From DASWYT01 sp965246875 (GTDB lineage: Bacteria > Pseudomonadota > Alphaproteobacteria > Micavibrionales > SZUA-601): DNA of 64,000 bases. Positions 34,471 to 44,199 of this stretch are shown here, one piece after another. The stretch lies in assembly GCA_965246875.1 (NCBI GenBank), contig CBDFFU010000006.1, forward strand, positions 558,001 through 622,000, read 5' to 3'. The notes under the pieces were generated by a model. That model did no database searches, was not told the DNA's origin, and was given only the letters and a program-made list of their open reading frames with translations. The position numbers and the translations under genes were made by a program. Position 1 is the stretch's first letter. Every line of letters begins with the position of its first letter.

Positions 34471-35868
34471 ATGAAACGTTTGCTCCTGAATTATTGCGCA
34501 AAAATTATGTTTGTGATGGTGCTGGCCAATGTGAACTCGGCGTGTACGACAGCACAAGAACCAGCTGCGCCACCTGCTTTAACAAGCTATAACGACATAG
34601 TCAGCCGCGATCTGCACAATCCAGATCTGCTAGCTTTTTTGCACAAAGTTGATGGACTGGCTCCAAATCAGGAGCTGTCGACAGGTTGGACGTTTAAGCA
34701 GCTTTATTGGGCTGCGATATACTATAATCCCGATCTGGCCGAGGCGAAGGCCCAATTTGAGGCAGTGCAGGCAGCTGAAATCACGGCGGGACAGTCGCCT
34801 AATCCAACATTGAGCCTAACCCCATCTTTTGATAATTCCACAACGCCTGATGCCTGGTTGTTTGGTGTTGGCTTAAGTGTGCCGATCGAAACGAATGGGA
34901 AGCGTGATCTGCGACTGGCTGCGGCACAGCGGCAAGCCTTGTCAGCGCAGGCTGCCATTGTTGGAAGAGCCTGGGATGTCCGCAGCAGAGTGTTGAATGC
35001 CACAATTGATCTGCTTTTGGCGAAAGAAACGATTGCAAAGACACAAAACTTATCACGCGTGTTGACGCAAATTCATGATGTTTACGCAGGGCGAGCTAAC
35101 CAAGGTCAGATGCCCACGGCTTTGGCCAGCCAGAATGAAATTTTATATCAGCAAAGCCTGTTACAAGTGCAACAAGCCAGAACGGAGCTAATGCTCGCTC
35201 AAACGCGTTTGGCCGGCGCTATCGGTGTACCCATCAAAGCCCTTCAGGACATCAAGATCAGTGAGAGCTACCCCAACTTTAAACAGAAGAACGTTTCACG
35301 CCAGACGATTTTGTTGGAACATCCAGCCGTTTTGTCTGCATTCTATGATTATCACGTGGCACATGAAAACTTACGGCTTGAACTGGCCAAACAGGTGCCG
35401 GATATTACGCTGGGTCCGGGGTATGAATGGAACAGCCAGCAGGGTGGCAAGTTTTCGCTTGGTCTAAGTTTGATATTACCAATCCGCAACAATAATGCAG
35501 GTCCGGTAGCCGAAGCGCGAGCAAAGCGTGAAGTGGCAGCCAAACATTTTGAAACGATACAATTCAACGCCATTAATATGATTGAACAGGCAAGTACAGC
35601 TTATACGGCGACTACCCGTGAGATGCAGTCGGCCGACAAGATTGTATCCATGCAACAGGATAAGCAAAGCCGCCTGAAAAACATGCTGAGACAAGGAACT
35701 GCCGCCGATTTGCCATTGCTTTATGCGCAAACGGAAATTGCCAATGCGCAAATTGCGTCTTTGGGGACAAAGGCCAAATTGTTACACGCGGAGGCAGCAT
35801 TGGAAGATGCCATGCGGCAGCCATTATTTGGGCCAGTTTGGTCTCAAAACAATATGTCACGGAAATAA
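34471..35868 (+). CDS. TolC/CusC-like outer-membrane efflux protein
   Basis: 465 residues. A signal sequence (LLLNYCAKIMFVMVLANVNSAC) with a weak lipobox is followed by two outer-membrane-efflux (OEP) repeats. These are seen as long coiled-coil helices rich in Ala/Gln: NPDLAEAKAQFEAVQAAEITAGQ with SPNPTLSLTP, and in the second half DITLGPGYEWNS..FSLGLSLILPI. It forms the trimeric exit duct of a tripartite pump. It is 3 bp before the RND gene. No adaptor gene is in the operon. Confidence 0.88.
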   Translation: MKRLLLNYCAKIMFVMVLANVNSACTTAQEPAAPPALTSYNDIVSRDLHNPDLLAFLHKVDGLAPNQELSTGWTFKQLYWAAIYYNPDLAEAKAQFEAVQAAEITAGQSPNPTLSLTPSFDNSTTPDAWLFGVGLSVPIETNGKRDLRLAAAQRQALSAQAAIVGRAWDVRSRVLNATIDLLLAKETIAKTQNLSRVLTQIHDVYAGRANQGQMPTALASQNEILYQQSLLQVQQARTELMLAQTRLAGAIGVPIKALQDIKISESYPNFKQKNVSRQTILLEHPAVLSAFYDYHVAHENLRLELAKQVPDITLGPGYEWNSQQGGKFSLGLSLILPIRNNNAGPVAEARAKREVAAKHFETIQFNAINMIEQASTAYTATTREMQSADKIVSMQQDKQSRLKNMLRQGTAADLPLLYAQTEIANAQIASLGTKAKLLHAEAALEDAMRQPLFGPVWSQNNMSRK

Positions 35869-35871
35869 GCC

Positions 35872-38800
35872 ATGTTAAGAGCGATTCTTGAATTCTCCTT
35901 GAAGCACCGTTTTGCAGTCATTGCGACATCGTTTTTGATCTTGGGCATGGCGCTCTATCATTTGCAGAGTGCGACCTATGATGTCTTCCCGGAGTTCGCG
36001 CCACCACAAGTCATCGTGCAAACTGAAGCACCCGGGTTTTCAAGCGAGCAGGTGGAAACCCTGATTTCACAGGTGATTGAAAAAGCATTGGGCGGCGCCA
36101 ACGGCATTACCGACATGCGCTCGACGTCCATTCAAGGCTTATCGGCTGTTCAGATCTTCTTTGATTTGCATTCCGATATTTTGGTTGATCGACAGATTAT
36201 CAGCGAACGTTTAGCTGACATCAGCAGTTTATTACCGGCTGGGATTAAGCCGCCAAAACTTGGTCCGCTCGTCTCAACAACCCATATTGTTGTCGGGATT
36301 GGCCTGACGTCAGAAAAACTAAATCTGACTGAATTACGGACGATTGCAGACTGGCAGATCAGGCCACAGATTTTAGGGGTTTCTGGGATTGCCGATACGG
36401 AAAGTTACGGCGGATTTTTCCGGCAAATACAAATCCAGGTGAAGCCGGACAAACTGAAAACTTATGGATTAAGTTTTGACGACGTCATGAATGCTGCACG
36501 GCGTGCCACAGGTATTCGTGGGGCCGGTGTCATTGATACGGAACAGCAACGGATAACGATGAGCATCGCAACCGATGCTGAGACGCTGGATAATATAGCT
36601 AAAACACCGTTAACCCGTGGAAATGGTGAGACGTTGGATTTGAGTATTACCTTAAGCGACGTTGCCACGATCGTTGACGATCATCAAACACCGTTTGGTG
36701 CGGCGTCGATCATGGGTAAACCAGGTGTCTTGTTATTGGCCATCTCGCAATATGGCGCCAACACGCTGGATGTCACGAAGCGTTTAGAGGAACTGCTTTA
36801 TCAAATGAAGCCAGCCCTGGAGAAACAAGGCATCATCATGCGTAGCGACTTGATTCGTCCGGCTAGTTTTATTGAGACATCTCTCCAAAACATGCAGCAC
36901 GCGTTATGGATTGGTGCAGCCCTTGTCACAATGACGCTGTTGATATTCTTGTGGAATATACGGGCAGCTTTAATTTCGGCCTTGGCGATCCCGTTTTCCC
37001 TCATTATTGCGGCTGTAACACTGAATGTCTTTGGTATCAGCCTCAATATCATGAGTATCGGCGGCTTGGCCATTGCGGTTGGCCTGGTTGTCGATGATGC
37101 AGTTATCGATGTTGAGAATATACTTCGTCATCTGCGTGGCTCCGATCAAAATAACAAACTTGCACGTTACAAGATTTTGTTGGCCGCCTCACTGGAAGTA
37201 CGCGTACCGGTTATTGTCGCAACAATTGCCGTTTTGCTGATTTCGATCCCGATCATGACTTTGTCTGGCATAGGCGGACGCCTGTTTGCGCCTTTGGGCA
37301 TTGCTTATGCCACAGCAACCTTATTCTCATTGGTTGTGGCCTTAACGCTGACACCGGCGTTGTGTATGGTGTTCTTAAAAGAAAATAAAGCCCAGGCTCC
37401 AGCCTTGACGCAATGGCTGCAACGCAGTTATATCTCGATCTTGCGAAAGTCTGCACGCCTGTGGGTTCTGTTGGTCTGTTTAATGGTTGTGGCAACCGTT
37501 GCTGTCGGGATCGGTTTTTCGACTCTTAAAACAGAGTTTCTGCCAGAATTGCACGAAGGTCATTTCATTCTGCATATGGAAGCAGCGCCTGGTGCATCAT
37601 TACAAGCGTCGACGGAGCTGGGCAATCAGGTCACCGCCAGCCTACTCAAGCTGCCGTTCATTGACGCCGTCGTGCAGCAAATCGGTCGGACAGAGAATGG
37701 CATCGACTTTTGGGGTACCCAGAGCAGTGAATTCAATATCGCTTTAAAACCAAACAGCGGTATGGATGAAAGTGTTGCTAAAGACAAGATTTTACAAGTG
37801 TTAGACGAATTCAAAGACAATGCCGAGTTCGAATTAGAGACATTCTTAACCGAGCGCATGCAGGAGGTTATTTCCGGCCATACGGCGGAAGCGTCTTTGA
37901 ATGTCTATGGCGAAGATTTAAATCTCTTGGAGAAGGTATCAGAGAATTTAGCTGCCTATCTTAAAACCGTGCCCGAAATCCGTGATGTCCAAATTCCAGC
38001 CAAAACCGGGACACCACAGCTTGATATTACGCTTAGTCAAAGTGCGTTGTTAAAATGGGGGCTTAATCCCGTTTCTGTCTTAGACACGATCCATACGGCC
38101 TATCAGGGCGAGGTTGTTGGTCAGATTTACGATTTGCATCACCCTACGGATCTTGCCGTCATTTTAGATGGTACCACCCGCAATAATATCGATGACGTTG
38201 GATCGCTGCCCATTCTGACCCCATCGGGTGACTATATAGCGTTAAACGATGTTGCGAAGATCGAACGCAAAGCTGGGCGCTATCTCATCGAACATGAATC
38301 CGGCCGGCGCGTCCAATCGATTACGTTCAACATGAATAAACACAGCAAACATGTCTTGTTAAAGCATTTACGAGCAGAAATTGGCAAAATAAATCTGCCC
38401 CCTGGCGTTTATACCTCGATTGTCAGCCTGGCAGAGGAGCAAGTGAATGCCAGTAAGCAATTAATGGTACACAGCGGCATTGCCATGATTGCCATTGTCA
38501 TTCTGTTGTCTTTAGTCATGCATCACCACAGTCAGATTTGGCTGGTTCTCGCCAATACACCATTGGCCTTAGCCGGCGGCGTAGTAGCCTTATTCTTTAC
38601 GCAAAACAGCTTGAGCTTGGGCGCCATTGTGGGTTTTGTGACTTTAATCGGGATTACATTACGGAACTCGGTTCTGATGATCGCGCACTATAATCATGTC
38701 GTCGAACATGAAAAGCGGAAATGGGATACGGATACAGCCTTTACCGCTTCTGCCGAACGTCTCTTGCCAATCTTGATGACGGCGATTGTAACCGGGATTG

Positions 38801-38970
38801 GTTTGCTTCCCATTGCCCTGAATTCAGGCCAATCGGGACATGAGATTGAGGGGCCGATGGCCATTGTGATTATCGGTGGGCTGATTTCATCAACGATCTT
38901 GAATTTACTGTTCTTACCGATCTTGTCACTCCGGTTCGGTCAGTTTAGACTGCAGGAGATTGAGGGATAG
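35872..38970 (+). CDS. RND efflux pump, CusA/CzcA-like
   Basis: 1032 residues, the inner-membrane proton-driven transporter. Twelve helices with two large periplasmic loops are evident. The start LEFSLKHRFAVIATSF and YDVFPEFAPPQVIVQTEAPG are typical of the heavy-metal (HME) branch. TM4 carries the paired proton-relay acids in GLVVDDAVIDVENI. The metal-binding methionines of CusA could not be confirmed by eye, so the substrate (metal or other) is open. A membrane-fusion protein (CusB-like) is absent from the locus. The end overlaps the convergent histidine-kinase gene by 26 bp. Confidence 0.92.
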   Translation: MLRAILEFSLKHRFAVIATSFLILGMALYHLQSATYDVFPEFAPPQVIVQTEAPGFSSEQVETLISQVIEKALGGANGITDMRSTSIQGLSAVQIFFDLHSDILVDRQIISERLADISSLLPAGIKPPKLGPLVSTTHIVVGIGLTSEKLNLTELRTIADWQIRPQILGVSGIADTESYGGFFRQIQIQVKPDKLKTYGLSFDDVMNAARRATGIRGAGVIDTEQQRITMSIATDAETLDNIAKTPLTRGNGETLDLSITLSDVATIVDDHQTPFGAASIMGKPGVLLLAISQYGANTLDVTKRLEELLYQMKPALEKQGIIMRSDLIRPASFIETSLQNMQHALWIGAALVTMTLLIFLWNIRAALISALAIPFSLIIAAVTLNVFGISLNIMSIGGLAIAVGLVVDDAVIDVENILRHLRGSDQNNKLARYKILLAASLEVRVPVIVATIAVLLISIPIMTLSGIGGRLFAPLGIAYATATLFSLVVALTLTPALCMVFLKENKAQAPALTQWLQRSYISILRKSARLWVLLVCLMVVATVAVGIGFSTLKTEFLPELHEGHFILHMEAAPGASLQASTELGNQVTASLLKLPFIDAVVQQIGRTENGIDFWGTQSSEFNIALKPNSGMDESVAKDKILQVLDEFKDNAEFELETFLTERMQEVISGHTAEASLNVYGEDLNLLEKVSENLAAYLKTVPEIRDVQIPAKTGTPQLDITLSQSALLKWGLNPVSVLDTIHTAYQGEVVGQIYDLHHPTDLAVILDGTTRNNIDDVGSLPILTPSGDYIALNDVAKIERKAGRYLIEHESGRRVQSITFNMNKHSKHVLLKHLRAEIGKINLPPGVYTSIVSLAEEQVNASKQLMVHSGIAMIAIVILLSLVMHHHSQIWLVLANTPLALAGGVVALFFTQNSLSLGAIVGFVTLIGITLRNSVLMIAHYNHVVEHEKRKWDTDTAFTASAERLLPILMTAIVTGIGLLPIALNSGQSGHEIEGPMAIVIIGGLISSTILNLLFLPILSLRFGQFRLQEIEG

Positions 38971-40285
38971 GAAAGTGAACCGCTATGTGCAGGCCACGCT
39001 CATCTAATCCGGATCCCAGTGTGATCGTCGCATCGTGCTGGTCGGCAATAGTCTTGACGATCGACAAACCAAGCCCTGTGCCAGATATTTTCGTGCCAAT
39101 TAAACGATAAAACCGGTCAAAGACGCGATCGTGATCATCGGTAGGGATGCCTGGTCCATTATCCGCAACACTTAGAATGATGTTCTTGTCGGTTTTACCA
39201 AGTGCCAAAACAATTTTTCCGTGATCGGGTGTATAACGGACAGCGTTATCAAGAAGGTTGCTGAGTAAAATCTGGATTTTATCTGCATTCCCATAGACAA
39301 AAAGATGTTTATCCGTTTTGCCAGCCGTGATTGTAATAAACTTTTCATGTGCTATGGGTTCAAACTGGTCGACCAAAGATGATACAAGACTGTTCATTTC
39401 AACAGAATTGAATGTATCTGGTAGTTGGTTGGATTCTGAATGAGCAGCTGTTAAAAGTTGCTTGGCTAAATGAATACTTCGTTTCACGCCGGCTTCTAAT
39501 TTTCCTAACGCATGATTTCTCTCAGAATCGTTTTTTGCACGCATCAAAATTTCAAGTTGCAATTGAACAGCTGTTAAAGGGGTGCGTAATTCATGCGCCG
39601 CATCAGCTGTGAATTGCTTTTGCATGCTCAAAGCACTGTCAAGACGGATGAGCAAATTATTGAGTGCTAAGACGAGAGGTTGTATTTCACTGGGGACAGG
39701 CTGCATATTGATTGGCGCTAAAGAATCCGGTGTTCGCTCATGAATGGCAGACGAAATGCCGACCAGCGGCCGTAAACTGCGTCTGACAGCAAACCATATC
39801 GACAATCCCAATAATGGGAATTGTGCAATAATAGGAATCAGCATGCGAAAACTGATCTCACGCGCCATTTGATGACGGCCTTTCTGCGGCTGAGAGACTT
39901 GAATGGTTTTTAGGCCATCATGAATCGTGTAACTGCGCCATTTCTGATTTTGAACATGTTCGGTATGAAAACCATTTGTTCTATAGGGATTAGAAGAGAT
40001 CTGAGGGTAAGACGAATAAACAAGATCATCCGTTTCCCAAATTTGGATCAGGAAATTATCCTCACCGTCAAATTTTAAAACATGTTTTTGATCCACATAA
40101 CTCTTTAAAGTGCCGGTCAATAAAGGCTGCTGTCGGAGTACCGTTGCAATCTGTTTCAGGTGACCGTCAAACAGCTCATTCATTTCGTCTAAAGCACCGG
40201 TGTAAGAGGCAGTACACACGATCAACGTCACGATAAACAAAATCGTCATCAATGTGACTAAAAGATAGCGCTTGATCGAAATCAT
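38945..40285 (-). CDS. Sensor histidine kinase (PmrB/QseC/CusS-like)
   Basis: 446 residues. Two transmembrane helices (LVTLMTILFIVTLIV and LIPIIAQFPLLGLSIWFAV) flank a ~130-residue periplasmic sensor part. The HisKA box FTADAAHELRTPLTAVQ contains the phosphorylated histidine. The ATPase domain shows NLLDNAVRYTP, DNGPGIP and GTGLGLSIVK. The ATG overlaps the response-regulator stop by 4 bp. With the LtaS-like gene upstream in the same direction, the group recalls eptA-pmrAB, where the kinase senses cationic peptides or metals. Confidence 0.94.
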   Translation of the reverse strand: MISIKRYLLVTLMTILFIVTLIVCTASYTGALDEMNELFDGHLKQIATVLRQQPLLTGTLKSYVDQKHVLKFDGEDNFLIQIWETDDLVYSSYPQISSNPYRTNGFHTEHVQNQKWRSYTIHDGLKTIQVSQPQKGRHQMAREISFRMLIPIIAQFPLLGLSIWFAVRRSLRPLVGISSAIHERTPDSLAPINMQPVPSEIQPLVLALNNLLIRLDSALSMQKQFTADAAHELRTPLTAVQLQLEILMRAKNDSERNHALGKLEAGVKRSIHLAKQLLTAAHSESNQLPDTFNSVEMNSLVSSLVDQFEPIAHEKFITITAGKTDKHLFVYGNADKIQILLSNLLDNAVRYTPDHGKIVLALGKTDKNIILSVADNGPGIPTDDHDRVFDRFYRLIGTKISGTGLGLSIVKTIADQHDATITLGSGLDERGLHIAVHFPIPQSPAV

Positions 40286-40941
40286 GACGTCTTTACCGTA
40301 TAGCCGAGACCACGAACATTGTGGATAAGTTCTTTGCCAAATTTTTTTCGGAGTTGATGAATATGAACTTCGACAGCGTTACTGCCTATTTCTTCGTTCC
40401 ATCCGTATAACTGATCTTCCAATTGTTCGCGTGACAGGAAAACACCTGGGTGCTTCAATAAACTGCTCATGATAGCGTATTCTTTTGCCGAGATTATCTC
40501 GGTTTTACCCCGGAATGACAGCTCTTTTGTTGCCGGATCAAGACGGGTGCCGCCATATTCAAAGACAGGGCGAGCCTGACCATGCGCGCGACGGAGTAGG
40601 GCGCGGATACGGGCTTCCACTTCTCCCAAACTAAACGGCTTAACCAGATAGTCATCAGCCCCGCTATCAAGGCCAAGGATGCGATCTTGATGCGTATCTT
40701 TGGCTGTCAGAATTAATGTCGGTATGGTGTTTTTAGCCTGGCGGAGCGTCGTCAGGACACATAATCCCGATTGTTGAGGCAGCCCCAAATCCAGGAGCAT
40801 GAGATCGTAATGTTGGGTCGCAACGGCGTCTAAAGCCTCTTGGCCATCTTGCACCCAATCGATTGCATAGCCGCTTGTTTTCAGAGCGTGCTGCAGGCTC
40901 TCGCCGATCATGACATCATCTTCGACGATCAATATCCGCAT
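40282..40941 (-). CDS. Response regulator, OmpR/PhoB family
   Basis: 219 residues. The receiver domain has acidic residues in LIVEDDVMIG, the phospho-acceptor D51 in LMLLDLGLPQQSG, and the switch lysine in DYLVKPF. The winged-helix output domain (SAKEYAIMSSLLKHPG ... VEVHIHQLRKKFG..LIHNVRGLGYTV) binds direct repeats. Candidate sites with an 11-bp period lie before the efflux operon and before the LtaS-like gene. It lies 41 bp after the LtaS-like stop, likely one operon with autoregulation. Confidence 0.95.
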   Translation of the reverse strand: MRILIVEDDVMIGESLQHALKTSGYAIDWVQDGQEALDAVATQHYDLMLLDLGLPQQSGLCVLTTLRQAKNTIPTLILTAKDTHQDRILGLDSGADDYLVKPFSLGEVEARIRALLRRAHGQARPVFEYGGTRLDPATKELSFRGKTEIISAKEYAIMSSLLKHPGVFLSREQLEDQLYGWNEEIGSNAVEVHIHQLRKKFGKELIHNVRGLGYTVKTS

Positions 40942-40982
40942 GATCTGTGCCTATTTATTAAAAACCTGACTACTATAACAGA

Positions 40983-42860
40983 TTAAGGCTTCTTGCTCCA
41001 GTTGCCCCATTGCGTGGCACCCTGATAATATGTCACAGCTTTGTCCAACATGATTTGCGACGCAGTGCAGTTCCGGATAAAATTATTTTGATCACGCGTG
41101 TAGAAATCAGTTTGTTTAACTGGTTTCAGCACGACAAGACCATCCTGGTTCATATACCCCAATTGTTGATAATTGGAAACAAAGGCACGGCCTGGTTTGT
41201 CGACCATGAGGTCCTTGCCATAGAACTGGCTGTCGTAGCTGATACCTATTAGACCCAAGAGGGTTGGTGCAACATCGATCTGGCTGGCCATCCAATCGAC
41301 CTTAGCAGGCTTTACGATCTTCGGAGCGTAAATCAACATGGGGATATGGTACTTGGTCGGATCCAGATCGCTTTTACCCGAACTGCCGGCCGTATGATCG
41401 GCAACGATAACGAAGATTGTATGATCAAACCACGGATGCTTTTTGGCTTCGGCAAGGAATTCATTGATTGTATAGTCAGTATATTTAACGCCGCCAGCAC
41501 GTCCAGTATGGGACGGAATATCGATCTTGCCGTCAGGATAAGTAAACGGCCGGTGGTTTGACGTGGTCATGATCATATCAAAGAACGGTCGTTTCTCGCT
41601 ATATGCTTTATCATTTTCTTTGACCACCCGACGATAGAGATCGTCATCAGCAACACCCCAGACATTGGCAAAGTGAATTTCGTCTTTGCTGAGATTATTG
41701 CGGTCAACAATCTCATAGCCATTATTGGCAAAGAAGGCATTCATGTTGTCGAAATAGCCAAACCCGCCATAGATGAATTTCGTGGCATAGCCTTTGGATT
41801 GCAAAACACCGCCAAGACTGAATAGATTATCGTTGCCTGGACGACGTGCGATGGCGTTGCCGGGGACCGGCGGAATGCTAAGGGTCAATGCAGAAAGACC
41901 ATAGACAGTTCGTGTGCCTGTTGCATACAGGTTGGTAAAGAACAGTGACTGATCCGCCAACGCGTCCAGATGCGGGGTTAAATTATCTTTGTTGCCAAAC
42001 GCTTTAAAGAAATCCGCACTTAAACTTTCAACGGTGATCAGGACGAGATTATACTGATGCTCAGGCAGATGGGCAGTAACCGCGTGATGTAGGGGGGAGT
42101 TGGAAGGCGCTTGTGTACTGCCCAATTCTTTCTGCAAACCCTGTACGACATCAGGCAATGGTTTCGACACATAAAATTTCTCGTAGGATAATTCGTTGTG
42201 ACGATAAGCGCTGAAAAGCTCGAAAAATCCATTACGCGCAATTTCAGTGATATAACGGTTTTGGCTGATCAGAGCGTAATTTCCGTTTACGGCAAAGAAT
42301 GACGCAATCGCAAGACCACAGATGGCACTAAAAGCCAACAAACGCTTACGAAAATTCATCGGTTGAGCGAAATGGTAAAAGCGATAAAAAACCAGGCTTA
42401 AGAACAGCGACGCAAAAGCGATTACTGACATGATCATGCCAACTGGGTACGATTCACGAATGTTACCAATAACTTCTTGTGTATACACCAGATAGTCCAC
42501 AGCAATGAAATTATAACGGGATTGAAACTCATCCCAAAAGAACCATTCACCAACCGAGGTGAATAATACGATATAAGAGAAAATAAAGAAGAAAACCGTA
42601 TAAAAGACACGCTCAAACGCCCGGCCTTGAAAGCGGCTGGCAAGTGGCAGCGTCAATAATGTCAACGGAATTAAAAAGTAAACGAAAGTAGCCGTATCAA
42701 AGATTGACCCCGCAACCATGGCTTTCACAAGGTCGATAAAATTACCATCGATATTGGTGAGTTCACGACCAATCAAAACGAAGCGCAGGAGAGCCTCACA
42801 GATCAGAAAGAAAAAAAGATATGGTTTGAGGCGCTGCCACAGGATGCGGAATGTTGTCAT
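40983..42860 (-). CDS. LtaS-like phosphoglycerol/phosphoethanolamine transferase
   Basis: 625 residues. Five N-terminal transmembrane helices precede a periplasmic sulfatase-fold domain. It shows ITVESLSADFFKAF with the first metal ligand, GTRTVYGLSALT with the probable catalytic threonine, TTSNHRPF and IVADHTAGS with further metal ligands. The family moves phosphoglycerol or phosphoethanolamine to glycans or lipids. In a Gram-negative the target could be osmoregulated glucans or lipid A. Co-location with a PmrAB-like two-component system suggests envelope modification. Its start lies beside two predicted regulator sites. Confidence 0.88.
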   Translation of the reverse strand: MTTFRILWQRLKPYLFFFLICEALLRFVLIGRELTNIDGNFIDLVKAMVAGSIFDTATFVYFLIPLTLLTLPLASRFQGRAFERVFYTVFFFIFSYIVLFTSVGEWFFWDEFQSRYNFIAVDYLVYTQEVIGNIRESYPVGMIMSVIAFASLFLSLVFYRFYHFAQPMNFRKRLLAFSAICGLAIASFFAVNGNYALISQNRYITEIARNGFFELFSAYRHNELSYEKFYVSKPLPDVVQGLQKELGSTQAPSNSPLHHAVTAHLPEHQYNLVLITVESLSADFFKAFGNKDNLTPHLDALADQSLFFTNLYATGTRTVYGLSALTLSIPPVPGNAIARRPGNDNLFSLGGVLQSKGYATKFIYGGFGYFDNMNAFFANNGYEIVDRNNLSKDEIHFANVWGVADDDLYRRVVKENDKAYSEKRPFFDMIMTTSNHRPFTYPDGKIDIPSHTGRAGGVKYTDYTINEFLAEAKKHPWFDHTIFVIVADHTAGSSGKSDLDPTKYHIPMLIYAPKIVKPAKVDWMASQIDVAPTLLGLIGISYDSQFYGKDLMVDKPGRAFVSNYQQLGYMNQDGLVVLKPVKQTDFYTRDQNNFIRNCTASQIMLDKAVTYYQGATQWGNWSKKP

Positions 42861-42881
42861 TTCCGCGTTTTAGGAAACGAA

Positions 42882-42935
42882 ACTTAGGTGTGGCTTAAGA
42901 ATCTTCAAATGTGGCAAACCTAAGTTTACCTTAAG
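42882..42935 (-). promoter_or_regulatory. Two predicted response-regulator sites before the LtaS-like gene
   Basis: On the minus strand CTTAAG (42935) and CTTAGG (42924) form a direct repeat with 11-bp period. So do CTTAAG (42899) and CCTAAG (42888). The motif matches the one before the efflux operon. Confidence 0.5.
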
Positions 42936-42936
42936 G

Positions 42937-43040
42937 ATGTCTGGGGGCATATTTTTGGGGGGGTATGTCTCAAATTTTTTTGAAATGAATAGATTATTAT
43001 AATCATAGACTTATTCATCCAATAGTGATCCTTCCGTCCT
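42937..43040 (+). repeat. Island end repeat R3, right end of the composite island
   Basis: GGGGGCATATTTTTGGGGG, then GTATGTCTCAAATTTTTTTG, the ATTATTATAATCATAGAC block and CAATAGTGATCCTTCCGTCC. It is closest to R1. After it the chromosome seems to resume. No gene lies between 42861 and 43095 apart from the sites and this repeat. Confidence 0.75.
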
Positions 43041-43095
43041 ATTGTTATAATTTAATTTTCTGGCAAAATGACTCCTGTCAACAGGGAGTTTTGTC

Positions 43096-43507
43096 ATGCG
43101 GTTTGTTGCATTTGTTTCTGCCTTGTTAATACCTTTCTCATGCGCGCAAGCTATGGATATTCATATCGCCATGTTGATCAAAGGATTGTCCAATCCATAC
43201 TGGAAAACCATGCAGGAAGGTGCAACTGAAGCGGCTATCGGTAGATGCTGAAGTCAGCACGTTATCTGGTGGTCAACGTCAAGCCGTGGCAATCGCAAGA
43301 GCCCTATTGAATGTCCCAAAGCTGTTAATTTTGGATGAGCCAACTGCGGCACTAGGTGTCATTGAGAGTCAGAAAGTCATAGATCTCATCAAAAACTTGA
43401 GAACTAATGGTGTTACAATTCTGATTATTAGTCATGATATCCAAGAAATCACCGCTATAGCTGATCTGGTGATTGAATTAAAGCAAGGTAAGTTAGCTTC
43501 ATTATAG
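43096..43507 (+). pseudogene. Deletion fusion of a sugar ABC transporter (binding protein start joined to ATPase end)
   Basis: The first part, from ATG 43096, is the start of a periplasmic sugar-binding protein with signal peptide: MRFVAFVSALLIPFSCAQA then MDIHIAMLIKGLSNPYWKTM. Its frame stops at 43251. In another frame from about 43235 the sequence is the C-terminal part of an ABC ATPase: VSTLSGGQRQAVAIARAL, LLILDEPTAALG and ILIISHDIQEI, ending at 43507. The rest of the ATPase and any permease are gone. Neither piece can be functional. A deletion of some 2-4 kb is the simplest cause. Confidence 0.8.
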
Positions 43508-43656
43508 ATCAGAATGTGCATATATCGTATCCAGACATATCTTATGTAGTGGTTAGATTAGATCGTCAGGGATGTAGCTGATCAATTGAAAGATATTTAA
43601 GTCAAACTGCACCGCGGTTTGTAAGTCATAAAGCAAAAATTTTGCCAATCGTAGAT

Positions 43657-44199
43657 TTAATTTTCGTATTGTGACTGAATTAATCTCTCCAGCACAATGT
43701 GTGGTACGTAGCGGCGCAGCGCGATTTCCCAGCCTGGAAAGCCAATCATCATTTTGACCATGGACGAGCTAATCCCCACTTTGTCGGCGTCGGCAATGAA
43801 CAGATGTGTTTGCAAACGCGGAAGTTTTAAATCATCACAAATACTGTCATTAAGCGTCGAGAGCAAATTTTCTTCTTCAAAATCCTTGATATTGCGCACA
43901 CCGCGTACCAATGACCCGCAGCCATAGGCGATTGCTGCACTAACCGAATAGTCAGTGTAAGAAATAATCTGGATTTTTGTTTGTAATTCCGAGGCGATCG
44001 GCGATGTATCGATAGAACGTTTGATTAAGTCCAGGCGCACATCCATGGGAAACAAATCTTTTTTGTTCGGATTATTTCCAATAGCAACAACCAGCCTATC
44101 AAAAGATTTAACGGCTTTTTCAATGACACTGAGATGGCCGTTGGTGAGCGGATCAAAACTGCCGGCGTAAAAGGCATTTTTGGCGCTGAGTTCCGTCAT
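43657..44199 (-). CDS. coaD: Phosphopantetheine adenylyltransferase CoaD
   Basis: 180 residues. Fourth step of coenzyme A synthesis: adenylates 4'-phosphopantetheine to dephospho-CoA. The nucleotidyltransferase start YAGSFDPLTNGHLSVIEKA contains the T/HxGH motif. AIGNNPNKK and the later SLVRGVRNIKDFEEE are typical. The ATG overlaps the coaE stop by 4 bp, joining two consecutive pathway steps. It is slightly longer at the C-terminus than usual (~165) but intact. Confidence 0.96.
   Translation of the reverse strand: MTELSAKNAFYAGSFDPLTNGHLSVIEKAVKSFDRLVVAIGNNPNKKDLFPMDVRLDLIKRSIDTSPIASELQTKIQIISYTDYSVSAAIAYGCGSLVRGVRNIKDFEEENLLSTLNDSICDDLKLPRLQTHLFIADADKVGISSSMVKMMIGFPGWEIALRRYVPHIVLERLIQSQYEN

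Noticed and set aside
42937..43040. Repeat R3 as a CRISPR or IS end
   Set aside because: Only three unequally spaced copies, no spacers, no transposase, and an integrase att context explains them.
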